NCBI GenBank assembly: GCA_017469945.1
Contig: JAFUFI010000002.1
Coordinates: 172,939 to 236,938, forward strand
Direction of reading: 5' to 3'
DNA: 64,000 nt
DNA from: Lachnospiraceae bacterium
GTDB taxonomy: Bacteria > Bacillota > Clostridia > Lachnospirales > Lachnospiraceae
This document shows positions 35,680 through 45,500 of the stretch, one piece after another. A model generated the notes under the pieces. The model had not been told where the DNA came from. It made no database searches and saw nothing but the letters and a program-made list of their open reading frames with translations. Made by a program: the position numbers and the translations under genes. Position 1 is the first letter of the stretch; the number at the start of each line of letters is the position of its first letter.

Positions 35680-36639
35680 ATGAAACAGTTACGATCTGAT
35701 AAATTGAATAAAAGTCCGGATCAAAAGTACGTTCCGGAAAGGCGCGGAAAGAGAAAGAAAGTATTAAGAGCGGTCAGTCTTACGATAGCAACAATACTTA
35801 CCGCAGCAGTCTCGCTTCTTTTCCTGATGCCGATCATACTTACCATTACAAACTCCTTTATGTCCCCTACAGAGTTTGCCGCCAACTATGGCGCGATCTT
35901 TGCAACGACGAAATCCGGCGGACGACAGTTTGTTGCCCAGTTTGTAAACCTTAAGTTTATTCCGGATATGGTGAGTTTTTCGCAGTATGCGACGGTGCTT
36001 TTTAAAAGCCGCGATTATCTTTTCAAGTTTTGGAATTCGATGATACTGGTTTTACCGATCATGCTTTTCCAGCTTGCCATCGCTTCCCTTGCGGGATACG
36101 GCTTCTACAGATACAAAGGAAAGATCAGAGGCGTCATCTTTTTCGCATACATTATACTGATGCTGATGCCTTATCAGGTTACGCTTGTTCCCAACTATCT
36201 TGTCAGCAACTGGCTTGGAATACTTGATTCTTATTGGGCGATATGGCTGCCGGGTATCTTTTCACCTTTCTCGGTATACCTGATTACGAAATATATGAAT
36301 CGTATTCCGAAATCCTGTATCGAGGCGGCTCAGATAGACGGAGCGGGAGAGTTTAGGATATTTACCAAGATAGCCCTGCCGATGAGTAAGGGTATCATCA
36401 TGTCGACGGGAATCCTTGTCTTTATCGATTACTGGAACATGGTTGAACAACCGCTGATCCTTTTGTCGGATCCGGACAAATATCCCTTAAGCGTTTACCT
36501 TTCAAAGATAAATTCGGGGGAAGTAACATTAGCATTTGCAGTAGCAACGATTTACCTTATTCCTACGCTTTTGGTTTTCCTATACGGCGAGGAATACTTG
36601 GTTGAAGGCATTACATATCAGGGTGGAGTTAAAGCCTGA
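35680..36639 (+). CDS. ABC transporter permease, carbohydrate type (MalG-like)
   Basis: The 319-residue partner permease. I chose the ATG at 35680, supported by GCGGAAAG upstream; the frame is open further into the first permease, but those codons are in the wrong frame for that gene. It has six membrane segments and the EAA motif EAAQIDGAGEFRIFTKIALP in the last cytoplasmic loop. Together with its neighbour it should form the heterodimeric channel for an oligosaccharide-type substrate. No ATPase gene is present in this operon, so a shared one elsewhere is likely. Confidence 0.9.
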   Translation: MKQLRSDKLNKSPDQKYVPERRGKRKKVLRAVSLTIATILTAAVSLLFLMPIILTITNSFMSPTEFAANYGAIFATTKSGGRQFVAQFVNLKFIPDMVSFSQYATVLFKSRDYLFKFWNSMILVLPIMLFQLAIASLAGYGFYRYKGKIRGVIFFAYIILMLMPYQVTLVPNYLVSNWLGILDSYWAIWLPGIFSPFSVYLITKYMNRIPKSCIEAAQIDGAGEFRIFTKIALPMSKGIIMSTGILVFIDYWNMVEQPLILLSDPDKYPLSVYLSKINSGEVTLAFAVATIYLIPTLLVFLYGEEYLVEGITYQGGVKA

Positions 36640-36662
36640 GGGCTTAATGAAAGGACAAAGAG

Positions 36663-38612
36663 ATGGAAGAATTTACTATAAAAAAGAAGGAAGAACTTGA
36701 TCCTCAGGAAAAGAGCTTCAGAAGGCGAAAAGACATAATTAAAAACGTTATCATCGTATTCCTTGTAGTAATGCTTTTGCTTACTTTCTTTTCAAATACG
36801 ATACAGAATTATTCCCTTCCCAAGGTTGCAGTTCAGTATATTGAATCCGGAACAATCACAACGGTTATCAGGGGCGAAGGTGTTGTAGAAAGCGGTGATC
36901 CTTACAATGTTATGGTCAAGTATTCTAAGACCGTAGGAAGTATCAACGCGAAAGTCGGCCAGGAAGTTAAGGAGGGTGACCTTCTTCTTACTCTTCAGTC
37001 GGAGGACAGCGAGGAGCTGACAGCCGCAAAGAAGGTTTTAGAGGATGCAAAGAAGGCGTACAATGACGCGCTCCTCGATCCGGAGGTTGATGCCGCTGTT
37101 ATTTCCTCTTCACAGGGAACCATTGATATTAACGGTTTCAGAAACAAGATAAGCGCTCTTCAGACTGCGATCACTCTTGCTGAGAAGACTGTAGCCGAGA
37201 AGCAAAAAACAGTTGATAATCTTACAAATCAGATATCCATCACAACCGGTAACACTGTTTCGGAAGCTGAAAAGACAAATGTGGCAGTCCTTCTTAAGGC
37301 TTCGGATAATGCAAAAGACGCTCTTGATGCGGCTACCGCAAGCGTAACTTCAGCTCAGTCTGCGCTTGACTCTGCAAATGCAGCCCTTAGCGCGGCACAG
37401 AGCGAGAAGGCTCTTGCCCAGGCAACACTTGATGATGCTATCGCCGAGTTTAACAGACTTGAAAGCGAGAAAACTGCACATGATGCGGCACTTGCTGCTT
37501 ATGCTGCAAATAGTAACAGTCTTACAGGTTTAGATGACGACACAGTCGCACTTCTTACAACCTACGGATTTAACAGCAATTATATAACCGGTCTTATTAC
37601 AGCGGCTACTACCGCAAAGAATACCGCGCAGGCTTCTTACGACGATATCGTAGCCAACGAAGCCTCCAACATCGCTTCTGCGCAGGCAGACGTTGCTCTT
37701 GCTACAAGCGCTCTTTCTTCGGCACAGACTGCGAAGAATACAGCACAGGCCGCATACAATGACGCGTACATAAAGTGGAAGAATGCAAACGATGCGCTTA
37801 TTGCAAAAGAGAACAATACCACCGACTCCGGTACTAATTTAAACAACCAGCTTACACAGGCAAAGATTGCTCTTACCGACGCCGAGAGCGCTTTAAAGGC
37901 TAAGCAGGATGAACTTACCGAGCTTGTTGCAAGCATCGGCTCCATCAGAAAGTTAAGCGACGCGCAGAAAGCTATCGCCGACGCTCAAAAGGAAGTTGAC
38001 AAGTTTAGCGAAGTAAGCGGTGCGGCCCAGATTCTTGCGCCTATAAACGGAACAATCCTTTCCGTAAACGTTCAGTCCGGAAAGAAGACTTCCACCGATG
38101 ATCCCGTTATGGTCATCCAGCCCGAAGGACAGGGATTTATTATGAAGTTCAGCCTTGAAAATGACAAGGCTAAGACAATATCCGTTGGTGATACAGCCGA
38201 GGTAACAAACTCCTGGTGGTACGATGACGTTCAGGGCGCTGTTACTTCAATCAGACCCGACCAGTCAGACCCCAACAGAAAGAAAGAAGTAACTCTTTCC
38301 CTTACAGGATCTCTTACAGCGGGCCAGACTATTACTATGACCGTTGCTTCTAAGACTGCAAACTACGATTCAATCGTTCCTTCAAGCGCAGTAAGAGGAG
38401 ATACAAAGGGTAAGTTTGTACTCGTTGTTGAGTCAAAGCCCAGCCCTCTCGGAAACAGATATTATGCTGTAAGAAGGGATGTTGAAGTACTTGCCGAGGA
38501 TGATACAAAGACCGCAATTCAGGGCGCTTTCGCCGATTGGGGTGAGTACGTTGTCACAACCGCAAGCAAGTCAATAGAGCCCGGAGCAGAGGTTAGACTT
38601 TCGGAGAACTGA
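36663..38612 (+). CDS. HlyD/RND-like membrane-fusion adaptor with long coiled coil
   Basis: A 649-residue protein: cytoplasmic basic N-terminus, one membrane helix (about residues 30-50), a biotinyl-lipoyl-like half (SINAKVGQEVKEGDLLLTL), a long alanine-rich coiled-coil region (about 120-430) in two arms, the second lipoyl half (AQILAPINGTILSVNVQSG), then beta-barrel domains. In Gram-positives such adaptors partner MacB-type exporters. Its place after two importer-type permeases is unusual. The gene starts 24 bases after the permease stop with AAAGGAC upstream. Confidence 0.82.
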   Translation: MEEFTIKKKEELDPQEKSFRRRKDIIKNVIIVFLVVMLLLTFFSNTIQNYSLPKVAVQYIESGTITTVIRGEGVVESGDPYNVMVKYSKTVGSINAKVGQEVKEGDLLLTLQSEDSEELTAAKKVLEDAKKAYNDALLDPEVDAAVISSSQGTIDINGFRNKISALQTAITLAEKTVAEKQKTVDNLTNQISITTGNTVSEAEKTNVAVLLKASDNAKDALDAATASVTSAQSALDSANAALSAAQSEKALAQATLDDAIAEFNRLESEKTAHDAALAAYAANSNSLTGLDDDTVALLTTYGFNSNYITGLITAATTAKNTAQASYDDIVANEASNIASAQADVALATSALSSAQTAKNTAQAAYNDAYIKWKNANDALIAKENNTTDSGTNLNNQLTQAKIALTDAESALKAKQDELTELVASIGSIRKLSDAQKAIADAQKEVDKFSEVSGAAQILAPINGTILSVNVQSGKKTSTDDPVMVIQPEGQGFIMKFSLENDKAKTISVGDTAEVTNSWWYDDVQGAVTSIRPDQSDPNRKKEVTLSLTGSLTAGQTITMTVASKTANYDSIVPSSAVRGDTKGKFVLVVESKPSPLGNRYYAVRRDVEVLAEDDTKTAIQGAFADWGEYVVTTASKSIEPGAEVRLSEN

Positions 38613-38615
38613 TAA

Positions 38616-39686
38616 ATGAAACCAGTAGGCTTTAATAAGAAAAAGTTAATAGTGCTTATAGTAGCCGGTTTCTTTTTGATATTGGGCGGAATTTTTAAGC
38701 TTATAACCGCAAGGGAGATTTCAAAGCTTCCGGGTGAAAACGTGGCGAAGATATGGTCTCCGGATGGAGGATACGCACATATCTCCGCGTACTTTACCCC
38801 TGATGCGGCCGTAGAAGCGGATACGCTTAAATATCTTCACTACCAGATAGAGCAAAAGCTTAAGTCGGAATCCATAGAAGCCGACCCTGAAAATGAAAAC
38901 GCAAGACTTATAGCAAACTGCTTTTTTGCGGAGGGAAAACTTTCCGCAGAAAGCGAGGTCGGAAAGGCAAGTCTTAATGCTGTCGGAGTATGGGGAGATT
39001 TCTTCCTTATCCACAAGCTCAATATGCTAACCGGCGGTTATTTCAGCGATGACTCTTTAAACAATGATTACTGCATCCTTGATGAAGAGGCGGCATGGGC
39101 CCTTTTCGGATCGAATGATATTGTTGGGATGACGATATACGTAGGTAACAGACCTCTTATTGTAAAGGGCGTATTCAGACAGCCTCAGGATAAGCTCTCA
39201 AAGGCCTGCGGAGCAGTTACCGTAAGCTGCTACGTATCATACGATTTCCTAAAGAATAACGGAACGGTAAATAACATCTCCGCGTTTGATATTGTACTTC
39301 CAAATCCCGTACCGGATTACGGTATGACTAAGCTTTCCGAAGCCTTAGCTCTTGATGAAAGCAAGGTGGAATATGTAGAAAATACAAAGAGATTCGGTGT
39401 TATCAATGCAGTAAAGAATCTTAAGGGGATGAATCTGAGGGGGATAAGAACAAAGGCTCTTGTTTATCCCTGGTGGGAGAATGAAACCCGCGTAAAAGGG
39501 GATAAAATCTCGGTATTTTCATTTGTATTTGTTTCGGGTATAATAATTGCAGCTGCCCTTGTTATCATACTGGGCGTTATACTGCTTATTCAAAATAAAG
39601 ATGTTATTGCTTACAACTTTGTTTCACTGTTTGAAAGGATCAGAGATCATTTCTACAGAAAACAGCTTGAGAAAAAAGAAAAGTAG
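38616..39686 (+). CDS. Stand-alone MacB-like periplasmic-core-domain membrane protein
   Basis: A 356-residue protein with a membrane helix at each end (about 10-28 and 305-330) and an extracytoplasmic domain between. The stretch LTGGYFSDDSLNNDYCILDEEAAWALFGSNDIVGMTI matches in pattern the MacB periplasmic core domain found in FtsX-type permeases. The FtsX four-helix module and any ATPase are missing. It lies 4 bases after the HlyD-like gene, so the two probably form one complex. It could be a non-transporting MacB relative used as an assembly or mechanical partner (inference). Confidence 0.65.
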   Translation: MKPVGFNKKKLIVLIVAGFFLILGGIFKLITAREISKLPGENVAKIWSPDGGYAHISAYFTPDAAVEADTLKYLHYQIEQKLKSESIEADPENENARLIANCFFAEGKLSAESEVGKASLNAVGVWGDFFLIHKLNMLTGGYFSDDSLNNDYCILDEEAAWALFGSNDIVGMTIYVGNRPLIVKGVFRQPQDKLSKACGAVTVSCYVSYDFLKNNGTVNNISAFDIVLPNPVPDYGMTKLSEALALDESKVEYVENTKRFGVINAVKNLKGMNLRGIRTKALVYPWWENETRVKGDKISVFSFVFVSGIIIAAALVIILGVILLIQNKDVIAYNFVSLFERIRDHFYRKQLEKKEK

Positions 39687-39727
39687 ATTGTTAATCGAAA
39701 AACGGATTTAGATCAGAGAGGAGAGTT

Positions 39728-42139
39728 ATGAAAAATACTATATTTAAAAAGATTATAGCAATATGCCTCGGCGGCGCTTTGGCCCTTTCACTGGCTGCCT
39801 GCGGAAAAGGCGGAAACGGTGGAGGTATCGGAGGCTTCGGCGGCTTTGGTGGCGGAAGCGGAAACGGAGGAAACGGAAACGGCAGCGCCGTAGCAGATTC
39901 TTCAATTTCCAAAGAGGGAGTTTTTAGCTACAAGACTATCGACCTTGGCCTTAAAAGCGATGACAGTGGATACAGCGATATCCAGAACGTATTTACTTAT
40001 GAAGACAAAGGTTATATCTGCTATTACACATACAACTATAATGAGTCTGTAAACAGATTTTTTGTAGCAGAGCTTACAAAGGACGGAGAGATTTCTTCCA
40101 AGAGTGAGCTCCAGCTTCCTGAACTTGATACCACAATTCCCGAAGGCGTTGAGGATGGTTACACATCTGTCGGGATTGATAATGTTGTCGGCGGCGACGG
40201 ACGCATTTACGGAGCTATAAACGGATATTGTAGCTATACAGACACAAACGGAGAGTATGTTAACAAAAACCAGTATTATCTTGCAGGCTGGGATCTTAAC
40301 GGAAATCTTTTGTGGAGCATAAATCTCAGTGATAAGTACGGTTTTGATTATTTCTACATCAACAGCTCATGTGCTTATCCCGGCGGAGTTTGCTTCCTTG
40401 CATACTTTTACAATGAAGCCGACCACAATATGTTCCTTACTCTCGATAAGGACGGAAACTTTACAAAAGAAGCCGATCTTGGAACCAATATTTCTTTCTA
40501 CAGACTTTTGGCTTTAAAGGACGGCGGATTTGCTGTATTTAGTAACGATGAAAATTACAATACCGTTATCAAGAGACTTGATCTTAACTCAATGCAGCTT
40601 GGCGATGTAATCCCTGTTCCTTCCACGTTTATTAACAACGGCGGAAATGCACAGATAGGAACCGATACCGACTTTATTTGTCGTACAAATTCAGGTATCG
40701 GAAAGTTCAATATCGGAGATGAGACTGTCACTACCGTTATGAACAGCATTAATTCCGACCTTAGCAGCTATGGAGTTGATAATTTCGCTTTCTTTGACAA
40801 GGACAACTTTATCGGTACCTACTATGACTCGGCGCTTGAGAGCACTGTTGTGGGAATATTCACATATGTTGATCCTTCAACGATACCCGACAAGACTATT
40901 CTTACTTTAGCTACCTACTACCTTGATTACGACGTAAGAAACAGGGTAATCGAATACAACAAAAACAGCTCAGAGTACAGAATTGTTATTAAAGATTATT
41001 CCGAGTACTCAACACAGGAAGACTGGCAGGCCGGATATACAAGACTTAACAACGACCTTCTTTCCGGAAATCTTCCCGATATTATGTATATCAATCCCGG
41101 TATCTCAAGCCTTGATTTACTTAGCCTTGCAAAGAAGAATCTTCTTGTAGATATTTCAGAGCTCATTAAGAATGACCCCGAGCTTGGTCAGTACACTTAC
41201 CTTGATAATGTATTTGACGCTTTTGCAGTAAACGGAAAACATTATGTTTGTGTACCCGCATTCAGCGTCGGAACATTTATCTCAAGTACGGATTATGTCG
41301 GAGACCGCTCAAATCTTACCGTAGATGAGTTCTTGGATATTATGAAGTCACGTCCCGATGCAAAGTTCAGCGATTACACTACAAGGTCCAACTTTATCTA
41401 CAATATAATGAGCTATAACGGAACAGAGTTTATCGATCCCGCAACAGGAAAGTGTGCATTTGACTCCGATGAATTCGTTAAGCTCCTTGAGTATGCGGGA
41501 ACGCTTCCCGAAGAGCAAAACTATGACGATATGGAAATTTATGCCGACTACTACGACCAGTACAGAAACGGCAAGGTGATCTTTTTACAGACCAACATCT
41601 ACGATCTTCCTTCATATCGTTATCAGCAGTACAGCGCGTACGGAGAAAAGGGTACCATCATCGGATTCCCTTCAACCACAGGACAGGGTTGTGTCATCAA
41701 TACAAGCGCAACTCCTTTCGAGATCATAAACGGAAAGAATGTTCAGGCTGCATGGGATTTCGCAAAGTATTGCCTTACTCCCGAGCAACAGAACAAGTTG
41801 GGCAGCGGTATTCCTGTTCTCGAGAGCGCATTTAACGCATGGGCTGCAAAGGGAATGGAAAAGCCTTATTGGGAAGACGAAAACCACGTTAAGCAGTATT
41901 ACACAAATACATATATTGTAGACGGTGTAGAGCATGAAATACCCGTTATGACTTCAGAAGAGGTTGAACAGGTTAAGAACATCATTAAGAGCACCCATAA
42001 GACAAACTACAACAATGAGAATATCAATGCCATTGTTGAGGAAGAGGCTTCAGCATTCTTCGCAGGACAGAAGACCGCCAAGGATGTTGCGGGAATAATC
42101 CAGAGCAGAGCACAGATCTACATCAACGAGAACAACTAA
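39728..42139 (+). CDS. Extracellular solute-binding lipoprotein
   Basis: An 803-residue lipoprotein: signal peptide with lipobox LAAC (Cys about residue 26), a Gly-rich linker, an N-terminal half with beta-propeller-like character (about 60-390), then a bacterial extracellular solute-binding protein type 1 domain (about 390-803; DIMYINPGISSLDLLSLAKK, ending with a typical AWDFAKYCLTPEQQ). It probably delivers an oligosaccharide to the two permeases upstream. It is nearly twice the usual size of such proteins because of the extra N-terminal half. The ribosome site GAGAGGAGAG precedes the start. Confidence 0.85.
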   Translation: MKNTIFKKIIAICLGGALALSLAACGKGGNGGGIGGFGGFGGGSGNGGNGNGSAVADSSISKEGVFSYKTIDLGLKSDDSGYSDIQNVFTYEDKGYICYYTYNYNESVNRFFVAELTKDGEISSKSELQLPELDTTIPEGVEDGYTSVGIDNVVGGDGRIYGAINGYCSYTDTNGEYVNKNQYYLAGWDLNGNLLWSINLSDKYGFDYFYINSSCAYPGGVCFLAYFYNEADHNMFLTLDKDGNFTKEADLGTNISFYRLLALKDGGFAVFSNDENYNTVIKRLDLNSMQLGDVIPVPSTFINNGGNAQIGTDTDFICRTNSGIGKFNIGDETVTTVMNSINSDLSSYGVDNFAFFDKDNFIGTYYDSALESTVVGIFTYVDPSTIPDKTILTLATYYLDYDVRNRVIEYNKNSSEYRIVIKDYSEYSTQEDWQAGYTRLNNDLLSGNLPDIMYINPGISSLDLLSLAKKNLLVDISELIKNDPELGQYTYLDNVFDAFAVNGKHYVCVPAFSVGTFISSTDYVGDRSNLTVDEFLDIMKSRPDAKFSDYTTRSNFIYNIMSYNGTEFIDPATGKCAFDSDEFVKLLEYAGTLPEEQNYDDMEIYADYYDQYRNGKVIFLQTNIYDLPSYRYQQYSAYGEKGTIIGFPSTTGQGCVINTSATPFEIINGKNVQAAWDFAKYCLTPEQQNKLGSGIPVLESAFNAWAAKGMEKPYWEDENHVKQYYTNTYIVDGVEHEIPVMTSEEVEQVKNIIKSTHKTNYNNENINAIVEEEASAFFAGQKTAKDVAGIIQSRAQIYINENN

Positions 42140-42819
42140 TGAAACAGTGTTTACTTATATGTGCGGGGGAGTCCGATCCGGGCTCCCTTGCATTTTACAA
42201 AGAAAAAAATAAAGATAAGAGCATATATATAATTGCCGCGGACGGGGGAGTAAAGAGCGCAAAAGAGGCGGGGCTTGTACCTGATTTAATAGTAGGGGAT
42301 TTTGATTCTCTGGAGGGAAACTGCCTTGATTACTTTCCTCTTGATACTTACCCGGACATTGAAGTAATCCGCCTTCCGAAGGAAAAAGATGATACGGATA
42401 CGGTTTACGCTCTAAGGATCGCCGCTTCTAAGGGGATAAAAGAAGTATTTATGTACGGCTGCGGCGGCGGTAGGATGGACCATTATATAGCAAATATCCA
42501 GACCCTTTTATTTGCCAAAAATCTCGGGATGAATGCTTATCTTTATGATAGCTTTGAAGGAAAGACGACAAAGGCTTTTGTCATTAAAAACGAGTCGGTT
42601 TGTTTTGACGATTCGTATAAAGGGCTGATCTCGGTTTTTTGTATCGGAGATGTAGCCTGCGGCGTTTATATAAAAGGACTTAAGTATGAGGTCTCGGACG
42701 GAGAGATTACAAACGATTTTCCTGTCGGAGTTTCAAATGAATTTATTGGAAAAGAGTCCTGTATTTCCGTTAAAAGCGGTATTTTGCTTATTTTTCTCAA
42801 TAATGCACCTGCCTTATGA
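42139..42819 (+). CDS. thiN: Thiamine pyrophosphokinase
   Basis: A 226-residue enzyme that converts thiamine and ATP to thiamine pyrophosphate and AMP. Family motifs are AADGGVKSAKEAGLVPDLIVGDFDSL near the N-terminus, KDDTDT for the metal/ATP site, and GCGGGRMDHYIANIQTL. The start overlaps the upstream stop by one base, so it is translated with the solute-binding protein. No TPP riboswitch is visible. Confidence 0.93.
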   Translation: MKQCLLICAGESDPGSLAFYKEKNKDKSIYIIAADGGVKSAKEAGLVPDLIVGDFDSLEGNCLDYFPLDTYPDIEVIRLPKEKDDTDTVYALRIAASKGIKEVFMYGCGGGRMDHYIANIQTLLFAKNLGMNAYLYDSFEGKTTKAFVIKNESVCFDDSYKGLISVFCIGDVACGVYIKGLKYEVSDGEITNDFPVGVSNEFIGKESCISVKSGILLIFLNNAPAL

Positions 42820-42848
42820 TTGCAAATTAAGGGCTACTATTGTATAAT
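42820..42848 (+). promoter_or_regulatory. Promoter of gpmI
   Basis: TTGCAA (42820-42825) and TATAAT (42843-42848) are spaced by 17 bases, directly after the thiN stop. A ribosome site AAAGGA lies shortly before the ATG at 42894. Confidence 0.65.
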
Positions 42849-42893
42849 TTTTCGTGTTTTGAGTGATACTGATTATCAGAAAGGATTTTAAAT

Positions 42894-44450
42894 ATGAGTA
42901 AAAAACCTGTTGTATTGCTTATCCTTGACGGATACGGACTTAATGACAAAACCGAAGGTAATGCCGTTGCTCAGGCAAAGACTCCCGTTGTTGAGGGGCT
43001 TATGAAGAATTATCCCTTTGTTAAGGGAAATGCCAGCGGAATGGCTGTAGGTCTTCCCGACGGACAGATGGGTAACTCCGAGGTAGGACATCTTAATATG
43101 GGTGCCGGACGTATCGTTTACCAGGAGCTTACAAGAATCACCAAAGAGATCCAGGACGGTACTTTCTTCGAGAATCCCGCTCTTAAGAAGGCTATGGACA
43201 ACTGCAAGGCGAAGAATTCTTCTCTTCATTTCTTCGGTCTTTTATCCGATGGTGGTGTACACAGCCACAATACTCATCTTTACGGACTTCTTGAGATGGC
43301 TAAGAGAGAAGGCCTCGAGAAGGTATATGTACATTGCTTCTTAGACGGAAGAGATACTCCTCCTCAGTCCGCAAAGGGATTCGCAGAGGATCTTGAAGCC
43401 GAGATGAAGAAGATCGGCGTAGGTAAGATTGCATCTGTTTCCGGTAGATATTATGCTATGGACAGAGACAACAACTACGACCGTGTAGAGAAAGCTTACG
43501 ATGCTCTTACAAAGGGCGTTGGAGCTGAGGCAGATAGCGCACCTGCCGGAATTCAGGCTTCCTACGATGCAGGCGTTAACGATGAGTTCGTAGTTCCTTT
43601 CGTTGTAAAGGAGAACGGTGCTCCCGTTGCTACCATTAACGACGGAGACTCAGTTGTATTTTTCAACTTCCGTCCCGACAGAGCCCGTGAGATCACACAC
43701 TGCTTCTGTGATGATACTTTTGATAAGTTTGATAGAGGAGCAAGAAAGGACGTTACCTACGTTTGCTTCTCAGAATACGATCCTACTATTCCTAACCACG
43801 ACGTTGCTTTCCATAAGGTTGAGGTTACCAATACCTTCGGAGAGTGGCTTGCAGCTAAGGGTAAGCGCCAGGCGCGTATCGCCGAGACCGAGAAGTATGC
43901 TCACGTTACATTCTTCTTTAACGGCGGCGTAGAGACTCCCAATGCCGGAGAGGACAGAATCCTTGTTGATTCTCCTAAGTACGTTCCTACCTACGATAAA
44001 AAGCCTCGTATGAGCGCTTATACCGTTTGCGATAAGCTTTCGGAAGCTATTACCAAGAAGGATGAGAACGGCGAGCCTTACTATGATGTGATCATCTGTA
44101 ACTTCGCTAACCCCGATATGGTAGGTCATACCGGAGTCCTTTCAGCAGCAATCGAGGCTGTTGAGACTATCGATAAGTGCGTAGGAGAGGTTGTCAATTT
44201 CGTAAACGAGGTCGGCGGAGCAATGTTTATCTGTGCCGATCACGGTAACTGCGAGCAGCTTATAGATTATGAGACAGGAGAGCCCTGGACCGCACATACT
44301 ACAAATCCCGTACCTTTCATTCTTATCGGTGCCGGAGATGTTAAGCTCCGCGAGGGCGGATGCCTTGCAGACATCATCCCTACTCTTATCGAGGTTATGG
44401 GCGAAGAGCAGCCCGCTGAGATGACCGGAAAGAGCCTTATCGTTCACTAA
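42894..44450 (+). CDS. gpmI: 2,3-bisphosphoglycerate-independent phosphoglycerate mutase
   Basis: A 518-residue glycolytic enzyme interconverting 3- and 2-phosphoglycerate. It belongs to the alkaline-phosphatase superfamily with two manganese ions. The N-terminal VVLLILDGYG gives the first metal Asp, and MGNSEVGHLNMGAGR contains the phosphoacceptor Ser62. Further metal ligands are in SDGGVHSHNTH, DGRDTPP, NFANPDMVGHTG and CADHGNCE. The full family length is present with no anomaly. Confidence 0.97.
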   Translation: MSKKPVVLLILDGYGLNDKTEGNAVAQAKTPVVEGLMKNYPFVKGNASGMAVGLPDGQMGNSEVGHLNMGAGRIVYQELTRITKEIQDGTFFENPALKKAMDNCKAKNSSLHFFGLLSDGGVHSHNTHLYGLLEMAKREGLEKVYVHCFLDGRDTPPQSAKGFAEDLEAEMKKIGVGKIASVSGRYYAMDRDNNYDRVEKAYDALTKGVGAEADSAPAGIQASYDAGVNDEFVVPFVVKENGAPVATINDGDSVVFFNFRPDRAREITHCFCDDTFDKFDRGARKDVTYVCFSEYDPTIPNHDVAFHKVEVTNTFGEWLAAKGKRQARIAETEKYAHVTFFFNGGVETPNAGEDRILVDSPKYVPTYDKKPRMSAYTVCDKLSEAITKKDENGEPYYDVIICNFANPDMVGHTGVLSAAIEAVETIDKCVGEVVNFVNEVGGAMFICADHGNCEQLIDYETGEPWTAHTTNPVPFILIGAGDVKLREGGCLADIIPTLIEVMGEEQPAEMTGKSLIVH

Positions 44451-44487
44451 ACAGGTGACTTCCGAAAAAGTATAAGTTTTTTAGCTG

Positions 44488-44531
44488 CAAACTGTGCAAC
44501 TTTGTAAAAAAGGCTTGCACAGTTTGTGTTT
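44488..44531 (+). terminator. Terminator after gpmI
   Basis: CAAACTGTGCAA and TTGCACAGTTTG form a perfect 12-bp stem around a 15-base loop, followed by TGTTT. The right arm may overlap the -35 region of the secG promoter (TAATCT -10 near 44538). Confidence 0.65.
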
Positions 44532-44601
44532 CTGTGGTAATCTAAACAAGTTGACGGCAATTTGTAATTGCCTTGTTACATTAACTTACGAGGATTGAAA
44601 A

Positions 44602-44838
44602 ATGGTTTTAAGAATTATTCTTACAGTACTTTTTATCATAATATGTATTGCCCTTACTCTTATCGTTCTTCTTCAGGAAGGTAAGTCAGCCGGACTTGGC
44701 GCTGTAGCCGGAGCCGCTGAAAGCTATTGGGGCAAGAATAAAGGCCGTTCTATGGAGGGCAATCTTGTTAAGATTACCAAGGCGCTCGCTATTCTTTTCC
44801 TTGTTTTAGCGATTGTTCTTAATCTTAATGTATTCTAA
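44602..44838 (+). CDS. secG: Preprotein translocase subunit SecG
   Basis: A 78-residue membrane protein of the SecYEG channel with two helices (about 3-22 and 56-76) joined by a loop containing the family pattern LLQEGKSAGLGAVAGAAE. Size and topology match SecG. A terminator follows at 44854. Position just before smpB and ssrA is a common Firmicutes arrangement. Confidence 0.93.
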   Translation: MVLRIILTVLFIIICIALTLIVLLQEGKSAGLGAVAGAAESYWGKNKGRSMEGNLVKITKALAILFLVLAIVLNLNVF

Positions 44839-44853
44839 TTAATGGAATTTTCG

Positions 44854-44880
44854 CACTCCTCGGAAACGGGGAGTGTTTTT
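44854..44880 (+). terminator. Intrinsic terminator after secG
   Basis: CACTCCTC and GGGGAGTG pair (one G-U) with a GGAAAC loop, followed by TTTTT. Confidence 0.9.
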
Positions 44881-44937
44881 TACTTTATAAGTAAAATGCT
44901 TCGCGTTTGATGCAGATTTATTTTTGAGGGACAGGTA

Positions 44938-45414
44938 ATGGCTGACAAGAAAGAATCGTCAAGGCTTATAGCCAACAATAAAAAAGCGTTTCACGATTAC
45001 TTTATCGATGAGACTTATGAATGCGGTATAGCCCTTGCGGGTACTGAGGTTAAATCCCTTAGGATGGGAAAGTGCTCTATCAAAGAGGCCTGGGTCAGAG
45101 TAGATGACCATATGGAAGTCTGGATCTACGGTATGAACATCAGCCCTTACGAGAAAGGAAACATATTCAACAAAGATCCCTTAAGAGTACGCAAATTGCT
45201 TCTCCACAAAGCTGAGATCAATAAGCTTGTGGGAAAGACAAAGGAAAAGGGCTACACCCTTGTCCCTATCGAGGTATATTTTTCAAGAGGCAAGGTTAAG
45301 GTTAAGGTCGGTCTTGCCCGCGGTAAGAAGCTCTACGACAAGAGAGAGGATCTTGCCAAGAAAGACCAGAGGCGAGAAGCTGAAAGAGATTTCAAAGTTT
45401 CTCTTAAAATATAG
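44938..45414 (+). CDS. smpB: tmRNA-binding protein SmpB
   Basis: A 158-residue RNA-binding protein that places tmRNA into stalled ribosomes. Visible family motifs are [20 protein letters not shown] at the start, [19 protein letters not shown], the [10 protein letters not shown] segment, and the C-terminal [17 protein letters not shown] tail that probes the mRNA channel. It is encoded directly upstream of its partner RNA ssrA, as in many Firmicutes. Confidence 0.97.
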   Translation: MADKKESSRLIANNKKAFHDYFIDETYECGIALAGTEVKSLRMGKCSIKEAWVRVDDHMEVWIYGMNISPYEKGNIFNKDPLRVRKLLLHKAEINKLVGKTKEKGYTLVPIEVYFSRGKVKVKVGLARGKKLYDKREDLAKKDQRREAERDFKVSLKI

Positions 45415-45434
45415 CCTGATCAGCCGATAAATGT

Positions 45435-45440
45435 TATAAT
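45435..45440 (+). promoter_or_regulatory. Extended -10 promoter before ssrA
   Basis: TGTTATAAT (TATAAT at 45435-45440 with TG one base upstream) lies 60 bases before the mature tmRNA 5' end. No clear -35 is seen, and the leader would need trimming by RNase P. Confidence 0.45.
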
Positions 45441-45500
45441 AATTGTATCTGAAACGGCCGGATATATCGGCGGTTCCTATATATTTTTACAATTTAATAT

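Noticed and set aside
42820..42893. TPP riboswitch near the thiamine pyrophosphokinase gene
   Set aside because: No CTGAGA-type core or the folded layout of a TPP riboswitch is visible, and the gene is translationally linked to the upstream one.
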